Below are positions 7,844 through 18,065 of a DNA stretch of 34,278 nucleotides, piece by piece. The notes under the pieces were generated by a model. That model saw nothing but the letters and a program-made list of their open reading frames with translations, had not been told where the DNA came from and ran no database searches. Every line of letters begins with the position of its first letter. Positions within the stretch are counted from its first letter, which is position 1. The position numbers and the translations under genes are program-made. This DNA comes from Lacticaseibacillus manihotivorans DSM 13343 = JCM 12514 (GTDB taxonomy: Bacteria > Bacillota > Bacilli > Lactobacillales > Lactobacillaceae). The stretch is from contig NZ_AZEU01000045.1 in the NCBI RefSeq assembly GCF_001435035.1, positions 10,415 through 44,692 of the forward strand, in the 5' to 3' direction.

Positions 7844-7871
7844 CGATCGACATGCAGTCGGTCGTTTTTTT
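7844..7871 (+). terminator. Terminator without an intact upstream gene
   Basis: CGATCGAC-ATGCA-GTCGGTCG followed by T7. The T-run lies on the plus strand only. No intact plus-strand gene lies between the ptsI terminator and this point, so it would end either a relic gene or an unannotated transcript through structured element 2. Confidence 0.7.
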
Positions 7872-7942
7872 GCGTGGTATAAAACCCGAATAATTTATAA
7901 ACTGTGGCGGGTATGCTGACAGCAAAAGTTCAAATAGCTGAC

Positions 7943-7963
7943 CGAACGTTCGTAAACACGAAC
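7943..7963 (+). promoter_or_regulatory. PurBox-like pair upstream of purE
   Basis: Two CGAAC cores lie 16 bases apart (7943-7947 and 7959-7963), the second in AAACACGAACATTA, close to the PurR box of Bacillus and Lactococcus. The first is also in the palindrome CGAACGTTCG. From the likely transcript start near 8037 the second core sits about 75 bases upstream. This is the distance at which PurR activates pur genes in Lactococcus lactis, rather than a repressor position. Confidence 0.65.
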
Positions 7964-8001
7964 ATTATAATTATTTCGTTGGTATTTCGTCCGCAATTAG
8001 C

Positions 8002-8030
8002 TTGTTTTTCCAGATTTTGCGTGCTAGACT
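8002..8030 (+). promoter_or_regulatory. pur operon promoter
   Basis: TTGTTT (8002-8007), a 17-bp spacer and TAGACT (8025-8030). The predicted leader is only about 25 bases, leaving no room for a purine riboswitch. Confidence 0.75.
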
Positions 8031-8060
8031 ACAAATAACTTATGAAAGCAGGTGACGATT

Positions 8061-8546
8061 TTGAAAGTCGCGATCGTGATGGGATCTAGTTCTGATTGGC
8101 CGACGATGAAGTTGACCGCAAAGCAACTCGATGATTTGGCAATTCCTTACGAAAAGCACGTGATTTCGGCGCATCGGATGCCAGATGCCTTGGCCAACTT
8201 TGGGAAAACCGCCCAAGCCAATCGCATTTCAGTGATCATTGCCGGTGCCGGTGGTGCAGCTCATCTACCTGGGATGCTAGCGGCAAATACCACTGTTCCG
8301 GTGATTGGGGTACCAGTTAAAACCCGAACATTAAATGGCGTTGATTCCTTACTTTCAATTGTGCAAATGCCCGGTGGTGTGCCTGTTGCGACGATGGCGA
8401 TCGGTGATGCTGGTGCGACGAACGCTGCTTTGTTTGCCGCATCGATCCTTGGGGTCAGTGATCCTGAGATCACCAAGCGCCTCAGTGAATTCCGCCAAGC
8501 CCAAACCAAGAAGGCTGAAGAAAGCGAGGCAATGCTTGATGACTAA
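8061..8546 (+). CDS. purE: N5-carboxyaminoimidazole ribonucleotide mutase
   Basis: About 161 residues. PurE moves the carboxyl group of N5-CAIR to give CAIR, acting right after PurK in purine synthesis. The class I signature KVAIVMGSSSDWPTM lies at the N-terminus, followed by SAHRMP and GAGGAAHLPGM around the active site. I place the start at the TTG at 8061 because AGGTGA lies 5 bases upstream and the protein then begins with KVAIVMGS, as in relatives. An in-frame GTG at 8052 adds three residues but has a poor ribosome binding site. It is the first gene of the operon and overlaps purK by 8 bases. Confidence 0.95.
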   Translation: MKVAIVMGSSSDWPTMKLTAKQLDDLAIPYEKHVISAHRMPDALANFGKTAQANRISVIIAGAGGAAHLPGMLAANTTVPVIGVPVKTRTLNGVDSLLSIVQMPGGVPVATMAIGDAGATNAALFAASILGVSDPEITKRLSEFRQAQTKKAEESEAMLDD

Positions 8547-9651
8547 GCCGTTATTACCGCCTGCGACCATCGGGATCGTTGGCGGCGGGCAACTCGGGCG
8601 AATGCTTGCACAATCCGCTAAGCAAATGGGCTATACCGTCGGCGTGTTAGATCCCACACCGCAAGCTCCAGCTGGTCAAGTCGCTGACTTTCAGATCCAA
8701 GCCGAATACGAAGATGTTGATGCATTGATGCAACTGGCCAAGCGTTCTGACGTGCTCACTTACGAATTTGAAAATGTCGATCTCGAGGCGTTAACGCAAG
8801 CCAAACAATACGCGGCGCTTCCTCAAGGAACTGAATTGTTGCGGATCACCCGCCAACGCATCACGGAAAAAACGTTCTTAAGAGATCACGGTATTCCCAC
8901 GGCAAACTTTGCTGCAGTACCCGATGCCCAAAGCTTGAACCAAGCAATTGCAAAAGTGGGATATCCCGCCATTTTGAAAACGACAACAGGCGGCTATGAT
9001 GGCCACGGTCAACAAGATCTCAACTCGCCAGCCGACCTGCCAGCAGGTGAAGCCTTAGCCAGCAAGGCGCCATGCATTCTCGAACAACGCAAAACTTTCA
9101 GCCGAGAATTATCTGTGATGGTCACCCAAGATGGCAATGACCAAGTGCGGATTTTCCCAGTGGTTGAAAATCGTCACGCCAATCACATTTTGCACACGAC
9201 CATCGCACCAGCACCAAACCTGAGTGCTGAATTGCAAACTCAAATCGATCAACTGGCGACCACCATTGCCAAAGCACTGAATTTACGCGGGGTGCTTGGC
9301 ATCGAGTTGTTTGAAACAGCTGAAGGCATCGTGGTCAACGAATTGGCCCCGCGGCCGCACAACTCTGGTCATTACAGCATCGAAGCCTGCAACTTTTCGC
9401 AGTTTGACGCGCATATCTTGAGCATTTGCAATTTACCGATCGCACCGATCAAATTGCAAACCCCAGCGGTGATGCGCAACTTGCTTGGTGATGATTTGAC
9501 CAAAGCCCGCGCGGCCTGGTCCAAGCATCCTGAGTGGCATTTTCATGATTATGGTAAAGCGGAGATCCGCCCCGCGCGCAAAATGGGGCACATCACCGTG
9601 TGTGAAGGATCAGATCTGTTAAAGGCAGTCCAATTGGAGGGCGACAAGTAG
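8539..9651 (+). CDS. purK: 5-(carboxyamino)imidazole ribonucleotide synthase
   Basis: 370 residues from the ATG at 8539. PurK is an ATP-grasp enzyme that makes N5-CAIR from AIR, bicarbonate and ATP. The N-terminal nucleotide-fold motif is TIGIVGGGQLGRMLAQSAK. The ATP-grasp core includes KTTTGGYDGHGQ, the stretch EQRKTFSRELSVMV and NELAPRPHNSGHYSIEAC. The frame is open far upstream inside purE, but the start overlapping the purE stop gives the normal N-terminus. Its stop codon TAG shares a base with the purC GTG start. Confidence 0.96.
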   Translation: MTKPLLPPATIGIVGGGQLGRMLAQSAKQMGYTVGVLDPTPQAPAGQVADFQIQAEYEDVDALMQLAKRSDVLTYEFENVDLEALTQAKQYAALPQGTELLRITRQRITEKTFLRDHGIPTANFAAVPDAQSLNQAIAKVGYPAILKTTTGGYDGHGQQDLNSPADLPAGEALASKAPCILEQRKTFSRELSVMVTQDGNDQVRIFPVVENRHANHILHTTIAPAPNLSAELQTQIDQLATTIAKALNLRGVLGIELFETAEGIVVNELAPRPHNSGHYSIEACNFSQFDAHILSICNLPIAPIKLQTPAVMRNLLGDDLTKARAAWSKHPEWHFHDYGKAEIRPARKMGHITVCEGSDLLKAVQLEGDK

Positions 9652-10364
9652 TGGAAAAGACAACTGTTTTATATACCGGTAAAGCCAAGCAAATGTGGGC
9701 CACAGATGACCCAGACATCTTATGGGTCGAATACATGGACCAAGCCACTGCGTTAAACGGCAAAAAGAAAGTCCAAATCGACGGCAAAGGGACGTTGAAC
9801 CGTCAGATCTCCAGCTTGTTGTTTGAAGAACTCAATGCCCAAGGCTTTCCCACCCATTACTTGAAAACCTTAGATGACACCACCATGTTGGTAAAAAAAT
9901 GTACCATGATCCCATTAGAAGCAGTCGTTCGCAACTTCGCTTCTGGTAGTTTCGAACGTAAATTCAAAGTCGAACACCTCAAGCCACTGGTGCCAGCGGT
10001 TCACGAATTTTTCTACAAGTCTGATGCTTTAGATGATCCTTTCATCAACAACGAACAAGCTATCGCGTTGGGTTTTGCTGATAAAGAAACCATCGATGAG
10101 ATCCATGCGATGTCTGATCGGGTCAATGCGTATCTCAAGGAACGCTTTGCCAACATCGGCATCGATTTGGTCGATTTCAAACTTGAATTTGGACGTTTGA
10201 GCGATGGAACTTTCGTGTTAGCTGACGAATTATCACCTGATAATATGCGTCTGGTTGATGAAGCAACTGGCAACTCGCTGGATAAAGACGTCTTTCGCAA
10301 AGACCAAGGCCCGTTGACGCCAGTGTATGCCAGCGTCTTGAAGCGCCTCAAGGAAAGCAAATAA
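9651..10364 (+). CDS. purC: Phosphoribosylaminoimidazole-succinocarboxamide synthase
   Basis: 237 residues, the usual size. PurC condenses CAIR with aspartate to SAICAR using ATP. Typical motifs are LYTGKAKQMW at the N-terminus, KKCTMIPLEAVVRNFASGSF, the stretch IDLVDFKLEFG and LADELSPDNMRLVD. The start is GTG at 9651, with GGAGGG 8 bases upstream inside purK. Confidence 0.97.
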   Translation: MEKTTVLYTGKAKQMWATDDPDILWVEYMDQATALNGKKKVQIDGKGTLNRQISSLLFEELNAQGFPTHYLKTLDDTTMLVKKCTMIPLEAVVRNFASGSFERKFKVEHLKPLVPAVHEFFYKSDALDDPFINNEQAIALGFADKETIDEIHAMSDRVNAYLKERFANIGIDLVDFKLEFGRLSDGTFVLADELSPDNMRLVDEATGNSLDKDVFRKDQGPLTPVYASVLKRLKESK

Positions 10365-10391
10365 ACCCCTCAATTGGAAAGGAGCCCCACC

Positions 10392-10637
10392 ATGTTTAAA
10401 GCCAAGATCTATGTCAACTACAAACCTTCTGTCCTCGATCCTAAAGCCGAAGTGATCAAAAACACTTTGAGTCGCTTAGGCCAAACCAATGTCAAAGACG
10501 TCACCGTCGGCAAGTATTTTGAAGTCTTACTTGAAGGCAATCGCGATGCCGTTGACCAACAAGTTGATGCCTTATGCGATCAGATGTTGGCCAACGTCAA
10601 CATGGAAGCTTATCGCTACTCGCTTGAGGAGGTTTAA
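10392..10637 (+). CDS. purS: Phosphoribosylformylglycinamidine synthase subunit PurS
   Basis: 81 residues from the ATG at 10392, which is the size of PurS. PurS is the small structural subunit that bridges PurQ and PurL in the three-part FGAM synthase of Gram-positive bacteria. It begins [20 protein letters not shown], with the conserved [17 protein letters not shown] stretch. An in-frame TTG at 10374 is rejected because it overlaps the GGAAAGGAG ribosome binding site that serves the ATG. The stop lies one base before the purQ start, so purS and purQ are coupled. Confidence 0.95.
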   Translation: MFKAKIYVNYKPSVLDPKAEVIKNTLSRLGQTNVKDVTVGKYFEVLLEGNRDAVDQQVDALCDQMLANVNMEAYRYSLEEV

Positions 10638-10638
10638 C

Positions 10639-11322
10639 ATGAAGGCTGCGGTTTTAACATTCCCAGGCTCTAATTGTGACGATGACTTGCTTTGGGCAGT
10701 CAAAGACATCGCTGGGGCTGATGCCGAATTGGTTTCTGCCAAAAGCGAATCGCTGGATGGCTTTGATCTGGTGTTAGTGCCAGGCGGCTTCTCTTATGGC
10801 GATTACTTGCGCAGTGGGGCCATCGCCAAGTTTGCACCGATCATGACTGCGTTGAAGCAGTTTGCGGACAATGGTGGTTATGTGTTAGGCATTTGCAATG
10901 GTTTTCAGATTTTGACGGAAGCCGGGCTTTTACCAGGGGCGCTGCAGTGGAACACCAGCTTGGAATTCATTTGCGAACCTGAACCTTTGAAGGTCGTCAA
11001 CAACCAAACTGCTTTTTCCAACCAATATCCTGAAGATCAGGCTATTACGTTGCCGATTGCGCATGGTGAAGGTAACTATTACGCCGACGCTGACACGTTG
11101 GCCGAAATCGAAGCGAATCATCAAGTGGTTTTCCGCTATGCGAAGAATCCCAATGGTTCGCTGAATGATATCGCCGGGCTGACCAACAAAGCTGGCAATG
11201 TGCTTGGCATGATGCCGCACCCAGAGCGCGCGGTGGAAGCCTTGCTCGGCGGCACTGATGGCTTAGGTGTGTTTGAATCATTGATCAACGCGACGAAAGG
11301 AGCGGCCCATGCTGCAAACTGA
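10639..11322 (+). CDS. purQ: Phosphoribosylformylglycinamidine synthase glutaminase subunit PurQ
   Basis: 227 residues from the ATG at 10639. PurQ releases ammonia from glutamine and passes it to PurL. It is a class I glutamine amidotransferase with nucleophile Cys86 in [10 protein letters not shown] and the catalytic His-x-Glu in MMPHPERA. The N-terminal [12 protein letters not shown] is typical. The Shine-Dalgarno sequence GAGGAGG lies inside the end of purS. The frame is open upstream within purS, but only this start yields the normal N-terminus. It overlaps purL by 14 bases. Confidence 0.96.
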   Translation: MKAAVLTFPGSNCDDDLLWAVKDIAGADAELVSAKSESLDGFDLVLVPGGFSYGDYLRSGAIAKFAPIMTALKQFADNGGYVLGICNGFQILTEAGLLPGALQWNTSLEFICEPEPLKVVNNQTAFSNQYPEDQAITLPIAHGEGNYYADADTLAEIEANHQVVFRYAKNPNGSLNDIAGLTNKAGNVLGMMPHPERAVEALLGGTDGLGVFESLINATKGAAHAAN

Positions 11323-13516
11323 ACTCACCCCAGAACAGATCCGGGATCAAAAACCTTATTTGCAACTCGGTTTAACGGAAGCAGAATACAATTTATTCGC
11401 GGAACGTTTGGGTCGCCTGCCTAACTACACCGAAATGGGCTTGCAATCCGGCATGTGGAGCGAACACTGTTCCTATAAATATTCCAAGCCGATTTTAAAA
11501 ACCTTCTGGACGAAAAATGATCGTGTCTTAATGGGCCCTGGTGAAGGCGCCGGCGTGATTCGCATCGGTGAAGGCAAAGCGGTGGTCTTCAAAGCCGAAT
11601 CCCACAACCATCCGAGCGCCGTTGAACCATATGAAGGCGCAGCGACTGGGATCGGTGGGATTATCCGCGATATTTTCTCCATTGGCGCCAAACCGGTGGC
11701 TAGCCTTGATGCGTTAGCTTTCGGGGATGAATTTGATGCCCATAACAAGAACTTGATCGATCAAGTTGTCGCCGGGATCGGTGGTTATGGGAATGCGATC
11801 GGGATTCCAACGGTTGCTGGTGAAGTTCAATTTGACCCAGGCTATCAAAAAAATCCGTTAGTCAACGCGATGACGGTTGGCGTGATGGATGAAAAAGATA
11901 TTCAAAAAGGCAAAGCTGCCGGCGTTGGCAATGCCATCATCTACGTCGGTGCTAAAACTGGCCGGGATGGCATCAACGGCGCATCCTTTGCTTCCGCAGA
12001 ATTCTCTGATGCTGAAGATGCTGATCGCTCAGCGGTGCAAGTTGGCGATCCATTCATGGAAAAACTCCTGACGGATGCTTGCTTGGAAGTTACCCATGAT
12101 CATAAAGATGCCTTAGTCGGGATTCAAGATATGGGCGCTGCCGGTTTAGTGTCTAGCTCGGCAGAAATGGCCTCAAAAGCTGGCTACGGCATGACCATGG
12201 ATCTGGATTTGATCCCACAACGCGAACCGGGCATGACGCCTTTTGAAATCATGTTGAGTGAATCACAAGAACGGATGCTGTTGTGTATCCGCGCGGGCCA
12301 TGAACAAGAAATTCTCGATTTGTTTAAAGGCTATGATCTCGACGCTGTGGTTTGTGGCCGGGTTGAAAATGGGCATCAGTACCGTTTGTTGCATCATGGT
12401 GAAGTCGTTTGTGACATCCCAGTCAGCTTATTGACTGACGATGTGCCGACTTACACCACGGTGCCTGAAAAGCCTGAACGCTTAAAAAATCCTGCGCCTG
12501 ATTTTGAACCGGTGATCGAAGACTTAGAAGGCACTTATAAACAACTGCTGGCGATGCCAAACATCGCGTCAAAGCGGTCTTTGTATCGCCGTTATGATGC
12601 GCAAGTGCAAACCAACACCGTGATCGCACCAGGCGGCGATGCTGGGGTGATCCGGGTGCGTGGCACGCATAAAGCATTGGCAATGACGGCTGATTCTAAT
12701 GGGCGTTTGTTAGCCCTTGATCCAGAAATCGGTGGCGCCATCACCGTTGCTGAAGCCGCGCGGAACTTGGTTGCCACCGGGGCAGAACCTTTGGGCATCA
12801 CGGATTGCTTGAACTATGGCGATCCTTCCAAACCTGAAGTGTATTACGAATTACAAGAATCTGCTAAAGGAATTGTTGCAGCGACCAAGAAGTTCAATAC
12901 GCCGGTGATTTCCGGGAACGTCAGCTTGTATAACGAAACTGATCACCATGGGATTCACCCAACGCCAATGATCGGGATGGTGGGCTTGATCGAAGACCTC
13001 ACTGCCATCACGACGGTTGATTTCAAACAAGCCGGCGACATTGTGTATCTGGTGGGGCAAACCGGGGATGACTACAATGGCTCGAGTTTACAATATTTGC
13101 AAACTGGTGCTTATGCTGGTCGCTTGACTGGCTTTGATCTCGAAGCTGAAAAGCAAACCCAAGATCTTGTCTTGACTTTGATCCGCAAGCACTTGGTTAA
13201 CGCCGCTCATGATTTATCAGATGGGGGCTTAGCCGCAGCGATTGTTGAAATGGGCGCCAAACGTGATCTTGGCTTGATCGCCGACACCACGTTGACCACC
13301 ACGCAATTGTTCAGCGAAACGCAAGGCCGCTTCTTATTGACAGTTAAGCCTGAAGACCAAGCGGTTTTTGAAGCCATCGCGCAAGATCAAGCCGTCCAAC
13401 TCGGGGTCGTTTCCACTGGTGATTTTGATTTGAAATTAGCAGATGGCGAGCTTCACACTCAAATGTCGCAATTGACCACCATCTACTCGGAGGCCTTAGC
13501 ATGTGCGCTGAAGTAA
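11309..13516 (+). CDS. purL: Phosphoribosylformylglycinamidine synthase subunit PurL
   Basis: 735 residues, the small PurL type that works with PurS and PurQ. It converts FGAR to FGAM using ATP and ammonia. Visible signatures are [18 protein letters not shown] near residue 45, [21 protein letters not shown], the stretch [18 protein letters not shown], and [18 protein letters not shown] in the second half. The duplicated PurM-like fold is intact. It overlaps purQ (14 bases) and purF (16 bases), consistent with tight translational coupling. Confidence 0.97.
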   Translation: MLQTELTPEQIRDQKPYLQLGLTEAEYNLFAERLGRLPNYTEMGLQSGMWSEHCSYKYSKPILKTFWTKNDRVLMGPGEGAGVIRIGEGKAVVFKAESHNHPSAVEPYEGAATGIGGIIRDIFSIGAKPVASLDALAFGDEFDAHNKNLIDQVVAGIGGYGNAIGIPTVAGEVQFDPGYQKNPLVNAMTVGVMDEKDIQKGKAAGVGNAIIYVGAKTGRDGINGASFASAEFSDAEDADRSAVQVGDPFMEKLLTDACLEVTHDHKDALVGIQDMGAAGLVSSSAEMASKAGYGMTMDLDLIPQREPGMTPFEIMLSESQERMLLCIRAGHEQEILDLFKGYDLDAVVCGRVENGHQYRLLHHGEVVCDIPVSLLTDDVPTYTTVPEKPERLKNPAPDFEPVIEDLEGTYKQLLAMPNIASKRSLYRRYDAQVQTNTVIAPGGDAGVIRVRGTHKALAMTADSNGRLLALDPEIGGAITVAEAARNLVATGAEPLGITDCLNYGDPSKPEVYYELQESAKGIVAATKKFNTPVISGNVSLYNETDHHGIHPTPMIGMVGLIEDLTAITTVDFKQAGDIVYLVGQTGDDYNGSSLQYLQTGAYAGRLTGFDLEAEKQTQDLVLTLIRKHLVNAAHDLSDGGLAAAIVEMGAKRDLGLIADTTLTTTQLFSETQGRFLLTVKPEDQAVFEAIAQDQAVQLGVVSTGDFDLKLADGELHTQMSQLTTIYSEALACALK

Positions 13517-14955
13517 AATCTTTAAATGAAGAATGTGGGGTGTTTGGTGTTTGGGGGGATCCTCATGCCAACGTCTTGACCCACTTAGGCTTACACACCT
13601 TGCAACATCGTGGCCAAGAAGGGGCCGGGATCGTCGGCTTGACCGATCACGGCTTGCATCGACACTATGGTTTTGGCCTTGTGTCTGAAGTCTTTGCCGA
13701 TCCTGAATCCGTGCGCGCCTTAGCAGGGACTGCCGCGTTAGGCCATGTGCGTTATGCCACAGCTGGTGGGCGCATTTTGGAAAATATTCAACCCTTATTG
13801 TTCCGCTTCTCGCATGAATCCATTGCCTTGGCGCATAACGGGAATTTGACCAATGCGTTGAGTTTGCGCGATCACTTGGAACAAAGCGGGGCGATTTTCC
13901 AATCCACTTCCGATACCGAAGTGTTGATGCACTTGATCCGCCGCTCCAAAGCTGACAGTTTCAAAGGCCAAATGATCGAAGCCTTGAATCAAGTTCACGG
14001 TGGGTTTGCCTTTGAAATCTTGACGGAACACGCATTGTACGCGGCAGTTGATCCGAATGGGTTCCGACCATTAGTCGTCGGCAAATTGCCCAGTGGTGGG
14101 TTTGTGATTTGTTCAGAAACTGCTGCGTTGAACGCGGTTGGTGCAGAATTTGTCCAGGATGTGCAACCTGGACAGTTGATCGTGATCGACGATGCTGGTT
14201 TGCATGCGGAACAATATACCACTGACACGCAACTGGCCGTGTGCTCGATGGAATACATTTACTTCGCACGCCCTGATTCTGAAATTCACGGGGTTTCGGT
14301 CCATGAAGCCCGCGTGAAAATGGGTGAACGCTTGGCCAAAGAACAACCTGCTGATGCCGATATTGTGGTCGGCGTGCCGAATTCCAGTTTATCTGCGGCG
14401 TTAGGTTATGCTCGAGCTTCTGGCATTCCTTATGAAATGGGCTTGATCAAATCGCAATACATCGCCCGGACCTTCATTCAGCCCACCCAAGCTTTGCGGG
14501 AACGCAGCGTGCGCATGAAATTATCGCCAGTCAAAGCGGTGGTGGCTGGCAAGCGCATCGTGTTAGTGGATGATTCCATTGTGCGCGGCACTACTGCGAT
14601 TCAACTGGTGCAATTGCTTAAAGACGCAGGCGCCAAAGAAGTGCACTTGCGCATTGCCAGCCCGCCACTGCGCTTCCCATGTTTTTATGGGATCGATATT
14701 CAAACCACGCGGGAATTGATGGCAGCTAATCACAGTATTTGTGAAATGCGCGACTTGCTTGGCGCGGACTCCTTAGCCTTTTTATCCGTTGATGGCCTTG
14801 AAAAGTCGGTGGGCTTACAAACCGATGCGCCAAATGGAGGCTTGTGTGTCGCTTACTTCACTGGCGTTTACCCAACCAAGCTCGATGATTATGAAAAAAC
14901 TTTGCATCAAGAGTTGTCCAAGCTTCAAATCAATATTGCGGAGGTTTCAGCATGA
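13501..14955 (+). CDS. purF: Amidophosphoribosyltransferase
   Basis: 484 residues. PurF catalyses the committed step, PRPP plus glutamine to phosphoribosylamine. The start [16 protein letters not shown] implies removal of an 11-residue propeptide to expose Cys12 as the N-terminal nucleophile, as in B. subtilis. The PRPP loop is VLVDDSIVRGTT. The B. subtilis enzyme carries a 4Fe-4S cluster. Here the C-terminal cysteine-rich stretch reads GGLCVAYFTG, with fewer cysteines than I recall for B. subtilis (NCGQCLACFTG), so the cluster may be absent. That comparison is from memory. It overlaps purM by four bases (ATGA). Confidence 0.96.
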   Translation: MCAEVKSLNEECGVFGVWGDPHANVLTHLGLHTLQHRGQEGAGIVGLTDHGLHRHYGFGLVSEVFADPESVRALAGTAALGHVRYATAGGRILENIQPLLFRFSHESIALAHNGNLTNALSLRDHLEQSGAIFQSTSDTEVLMHLIRRSKADSFKGQMIEALNQVHGGFAFEILTEHALYAAVDPNGFRPLVVGKLPSGGFVICSETAALNAVGAEFVQDVQPGQLIVIDDAGLHAEQYTTDTQLAVCSMEYIYFARPDSEIHGVSVHEARVKMGERLAKEQPADADIVVGVPNSSLSAALGYARASGIPYEMGLIKSQYIARTFIQPTQALRERSVRMKLSPVKAVVAGKRIVLVDDSIVRGTTAIQLVQLLKDAGAKEVHLRIASPPLRFPCFYGIDIQTTRELMAANHSICEMRDLLGADSLAFLSVDGLEKSVGLQTDAPNGGLCVAYFTGVYPTKLDDYEKTLHQELSKLQINIAEVSA

Positions 14956-15953
14956 GTTTTGATTATAAAAGCGCTGGTGTCGATGTCGATGCTGGCAACG
15001 AATTGGTGCATCGCATCGCCCCAGTGGCCAAAGCGACCCAAAATCAAAATGTGTTAGGCGACCTCGGCGGCTTTGCGGCGGCGTATCGCTTACCAGAAAT
15101 CACCCAGCCGACTTTGGTGTCTGCCACTGATGGGGTTGGCACAAAATTATTGCTGGCGTTGCAGTGTGATCAACATGACACTATCGGTATCGATTTGGTG
15201 GCCATGGTCGCCAATGACTTGATAGCAGATGGCGCCAAGCCGTTATTTTTCCTCGATTACTTGGCTTGTGATCAACTGGATGTCGATCAAGTCGAAACGA
15301 TCGTTAAAGGCATCGCCTATGGTTGTGAAATGGCGGGCATGTCCTTGATCGGTGGGGAAACGGCGGAAATGCCTGGCATGTATCCCCAACATCATTACGA
15401 CTTGGCTGGCTTTGCGGTTGGCTTAGCGTCTCAAGACAAGCTACTCCCTCAAGGCGTGAAAGCCGGGGACAAGTTGATCGGGTTGCCAAGCTCTGGCGTG
15501 CATTCTAACGGCTTCTCTTTAGTGCGACGTTTGTTAGCGGAAACCAATCTGGCATCCATGCCATTAGCTGATGGCACTGAAATCACCACAGCACTGCTGG
15601 CGCCAACGCGCATTTATGTCAAAACCGTCTTGCCTCTGATTCAAGCCGGGTTGATCCATGGTGCGGCGCACATCACTGGTGGGGGCTTTGAAGATAATGT
15701 CCCGCGGATGTTGCCGAAACACTTAGCGGCGGCTTTTGATGTTGACAGTTGGCAATGGCCAGAATTGTTCAGTCGTTTGCAAGAAGCCGGGGACTTGAGT
15801 TTGGCCACGATGCGGCGGACGTTTAACTGTGGCATCGGGATGGTGTTAGCCGTCGATCCTCAAGACGTTGACACCGTGCTGGCGCAAAATCCTCACAGTA
15901 AAGTGATTGGGGATGTGATCGAGCGGACGCAAGACGCTGTGGTTTGGAGATAA
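14952..15953 (+). CDS. purM: Phosphoribosylformylglycinamidine cyclo-ligase
   Basis: 333 residues. PurM closes the imidazole ring, turning FGAM into AIR with ATP. Signatures are the stretch SATDGVGTKLLLA, the ligand-binding MVANDLIADGAKPLFFLDY, GGETAEMPGMY, and GVHSNGFSLVRR. The start overlaps the purF stop as ATGA, with GGAGG just upstream. Confidence 0.97.
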   Translation: MSFDYKSAGVDVDAGNELVHRIAPVAKATQNQNVLGDLGGFAAAYRLPEITQPTLVSATDGVGTKLLLALQCDQHDTIGIDLVAMVANDLIADGAKPLFFLDYLACDQLDVDQVETIVKGIAYGCEMAGMSLIGGETAEMPGMYPQHHYDLAGFAVGLASQDKLLPQGVKAGDKLIGLPSSGVHSNGFSLVRRLLAETNLASMPLADGTEITTALLAPTRIYVKTVLPLIQAGLIHGAAHITGGGFEDNVPRMLPKHLAAAFDVDSWQWPELFSRLQEAGDLSLATMRRTFNCGIGMVLAVDPQDVDTVLAQNPHSKVIGDVIERTQDAVVWR

Positions 15954-15955
15954 AG

Positions 15956-16510
15956 ATGAAACAAATTGTGGTGTTTGCCTCAGGTAGTGGGACGAATTTT
16001 CAAGCGTTACATGATTTTTTCAAGGACTCAACAACCGTCAAAATCGCCTTATTGGTTTGTGACCATCAAGACGCTTATGTGTTGCAGCGCGCGGCTTTAG
16101 CCAAGGTGCCGACGTTAGTGGTCAATTTCCGGGATTATGCCAATAAAGCTGAAGCTGAACAGTCAATACTGGACAAGTTGCCAACATGTGATTTAATTGT
16201 CTTAGCAGGGTATATGCGCATCATCGGCAACACCTTGCTGGCCGCTTTCCCCAATCGCATCGTCAACTTGCATCCCGCGTTGTTGCCAAGTTTTCCTGGC
16301 CGCACTGGGATTCAAGATGCGTATGATTATGGTGTGAAAGTAACTGGCGTGACGGTGCATTATGTCGATGCTGGAATCGATTCTGGGCAGATCATCGCCC
16401 AAGAACCGGTGCGCATCAAATCCGGCGAATCAGTTGAAGAACTTGAAGCGCGGATCCATGCTGTGGAGCATGAACTACTGCCCCAAACAGTTGCCGCCTT
16501 ACTCAAATAA
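15956..16510 (+). CDS. purN: Phosphoribosylglycinamide formyltransferase
   Basis: 184 residues from the ATG at 15956. PurN transfers a formyl group from 10-formyltetrahydrofolate to GAR. Motifs are VVFASGSGTNFQAL at the N-terminus, NLHPALLPSFPG with the catalytic Asn and His, and VHYVDAGIDSGQII with the catalytic Asp. An in-frame TTG at 15944 would add four residues, but it lies at the GGAGA ribosome binding site that serves the ATG. It starts 2 bases after the purM stop. Confidence 0.95.
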   Translation: MKQIVVFASGSGTNFQALHDFFKDSTTVKIALLVCDHQDAYVLQRAALAKVPTLVVNFRDYANKAEAEQSILDKLPTCDLIVLAGYMRIIGNTLLAAFPNRIVNLHPALLPSFPGRTGIQDAYDYGVKVTGVTVHYVDAGIDSGQIIAQEPVRIKSGESVEELEARIHAVEHELLPQTVAALLK

Positions 16511-16525
16511 AAAGGAGCGAATAGC

Positions 16526-18049
16526 GTGAAACGTGCATTGTTAAGTGTGTCAGATAAAAGTGGTTTGGTTGAATTTGCCCAAGGGTTAGTCGACCGTGGT
16601 TTTGAATTGGTATCCACGGGTGGGACGCATAAAGTCCTCGAAGCTGCTGGCTTGGCTGTGACCCCAGTGGATGCCGTGACTGGTTTTCCAGAAATGTTAG
16701 ATGGTCGCGTGAAAACTTTGCATCCTAAGATCCATGCTGGGATCTTAGCTCGGCGCGATTTGCCAGCGCACATGGATGCGTTGAAAGAACACGATATCAC
16801 CCCAGTTGACGTGGTGTGTGTGAACTTGTATCCATTTGCTGAAACCATTAAAAAATCTGGTGTGACCCGCGCTGAAGCCATCGAACAAATCGATATCGGT
16901 GGGCCTTCTGCCTTGCGCGCAGCGGCAAAAAACAGTGATTCGGTTTGGGCAGTGGTCGATCCTGCGGACTATGATGCCGTATTAGCTGGGATCGATGCGG
17001 ATGATGCTGATTTACGTCAACAACTGGCCGCAAAGATTTTTGCCACGACTGCCGCTTATGACGCCCAAATCGCGGCATACTTGAACCCAGAACCATTCCC
17101 AGAAAGCTTCACGCCAACGTATACCAAGCGTCAAGCTTTGCGCTACGGCGAAAACTCCCATCAACAAGCCGCCTTTTATGCAGCGCCTGATGCCCCAGCT
17201 TCAAGCCTCGCCAACGCCAAGCAGTTGCATGGTAAGGAATTGTCTTACAACAACTTCAAAGATGCTGATGCGGCGCTCACCATGGTCAACGAATTCAAAA
17301 AGCCAACCGTGGTTGCCGTCAAGCATATGAATCCTTGTGGGATCGGTCAAGCGGACACCATCGAAGGCGCTTGGGACAAAGCGTATGCCGCCGATTCCAT
17401 GTCCATTTTTGGTGGGATCATCGCGTTGAATCGTAATGTCGACCTCGCCACTGCCGAAAAAATGCACGCCTTGTTCTTGGAAATCATCATGGCCCCAAGC
17501 TATGATGATGATGCCTATGAAGTTTTAGCCAAAAAGAAGAACTTGCGCATCCTCATTGTGCCATTGGCTGAAGCCACTGAAGTGCCACACATCGAATCGG
17601 TTTCCTTAGTCGGCGGCTTGTTGCGTCAAACTAGCGATGATGCGGTTGAAACTGCTGATGATTTGACCGTGGTGACTGACGTCAAGCCAACAGAAGCGCA
17701 AATCGAATCCTTACTGTTTGCCCAACAAGTGGTCAAGCATGTGAAGTCTAACGCCATCGTCATTGCCAAAGATGGGCAAACTTTAGGCATCGGCGCTGGG
17801 CAAATGAACCGGATCGGCTCAGTGGAAATCGCCTTGAAACAAGCGCAAGAAAATCCTGAATTTGCTGGCGCCGTGATGGCTTCTGATGCGTTCTTCCCAA
17901 TGGACGACTGTGTGGACTATGCGGCTAAGCACGGCATTCATGCGATCATTCAACCAGGTGGTTCGATCAAAGACAAAGATTCCATTGCCATGGCCAACAA
18001 GTATGGCATTGCCATGGTCACCACTGGCGTGCGGCATTTCCGTCATTAA
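16526..18049 (+). CDS. purH: Bifunctional AICAR formyltransferase / IMP cyclohydrolase
   Basis: 507 residues, full length. PurH does the last two steps to IMP. The N-terminal IMP cyclohydrolase domain (about 1-190) begins [18 protein letters not shown] and holds STGGTHK and [15 protein letters not shown]. The AICAR formyltransferase domain holds the catalytic KHMNPCGIG stretch and ends near FRH. The start is GTG, with AAAGGAG 9 bases upstream. Confidence 0.97.
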   Translation: MKRALLSVSDKSGLVEFAQGLVDRGFELVSTGGTHKVLEAAGLAVTPVDAVTGFPEMLDGRVKTLHPKIHAGILARRDLPAHMDALKEHDITPVDVVCVNLYPFAETIKKSGVTRAEAIEQIDIGGPSALRAAAKNSDSVWAVVDPADYDAVLAGIDADDADLRQQLAAKIFATTAAYDAQIAAYLNPEPFPESFTPTYTKRQALRYGENSHQQAAFYAAPDAPASSLANAKQLHGKELSYNNFKDADAALTMVNEFKKPTVVAVKHMNPCGIGQADTIEGAWDKAYAADSMSIFGGIIALNRNVDLATAEKMHALFLEIIMAPSYDDDAYEVLAKKKNLRILIVPLAEATEVPHIESVSLVGGLLRQTSDDAVETADDLTVVTDVKPTEAQIESLLFAQQVVKHVKSNAIVIAKDGQTLGIGAGQMNRIGSVEIALKQAQENPEFAGAVMASDAFFPMDDCVDYAAKHGIHAIIQPGGSIKDKDSIAMANKYGIAMVTTGVRHFRH

Positions 18050-18065
18050 ACAATAGGGGGCAAGT

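Noticed and set aside
8031-8060. Purine riboswitch before purE
   Set aside because: The predicted leader is only about 25 bases, far too short for a purine aptamer.
8335-9651. 438-residue reading of purK starting inside purE
   Set aside because: The first ~68 residues are an out-of-frame read of purE; the start at 8539 gives the normal PurK N-terminus.
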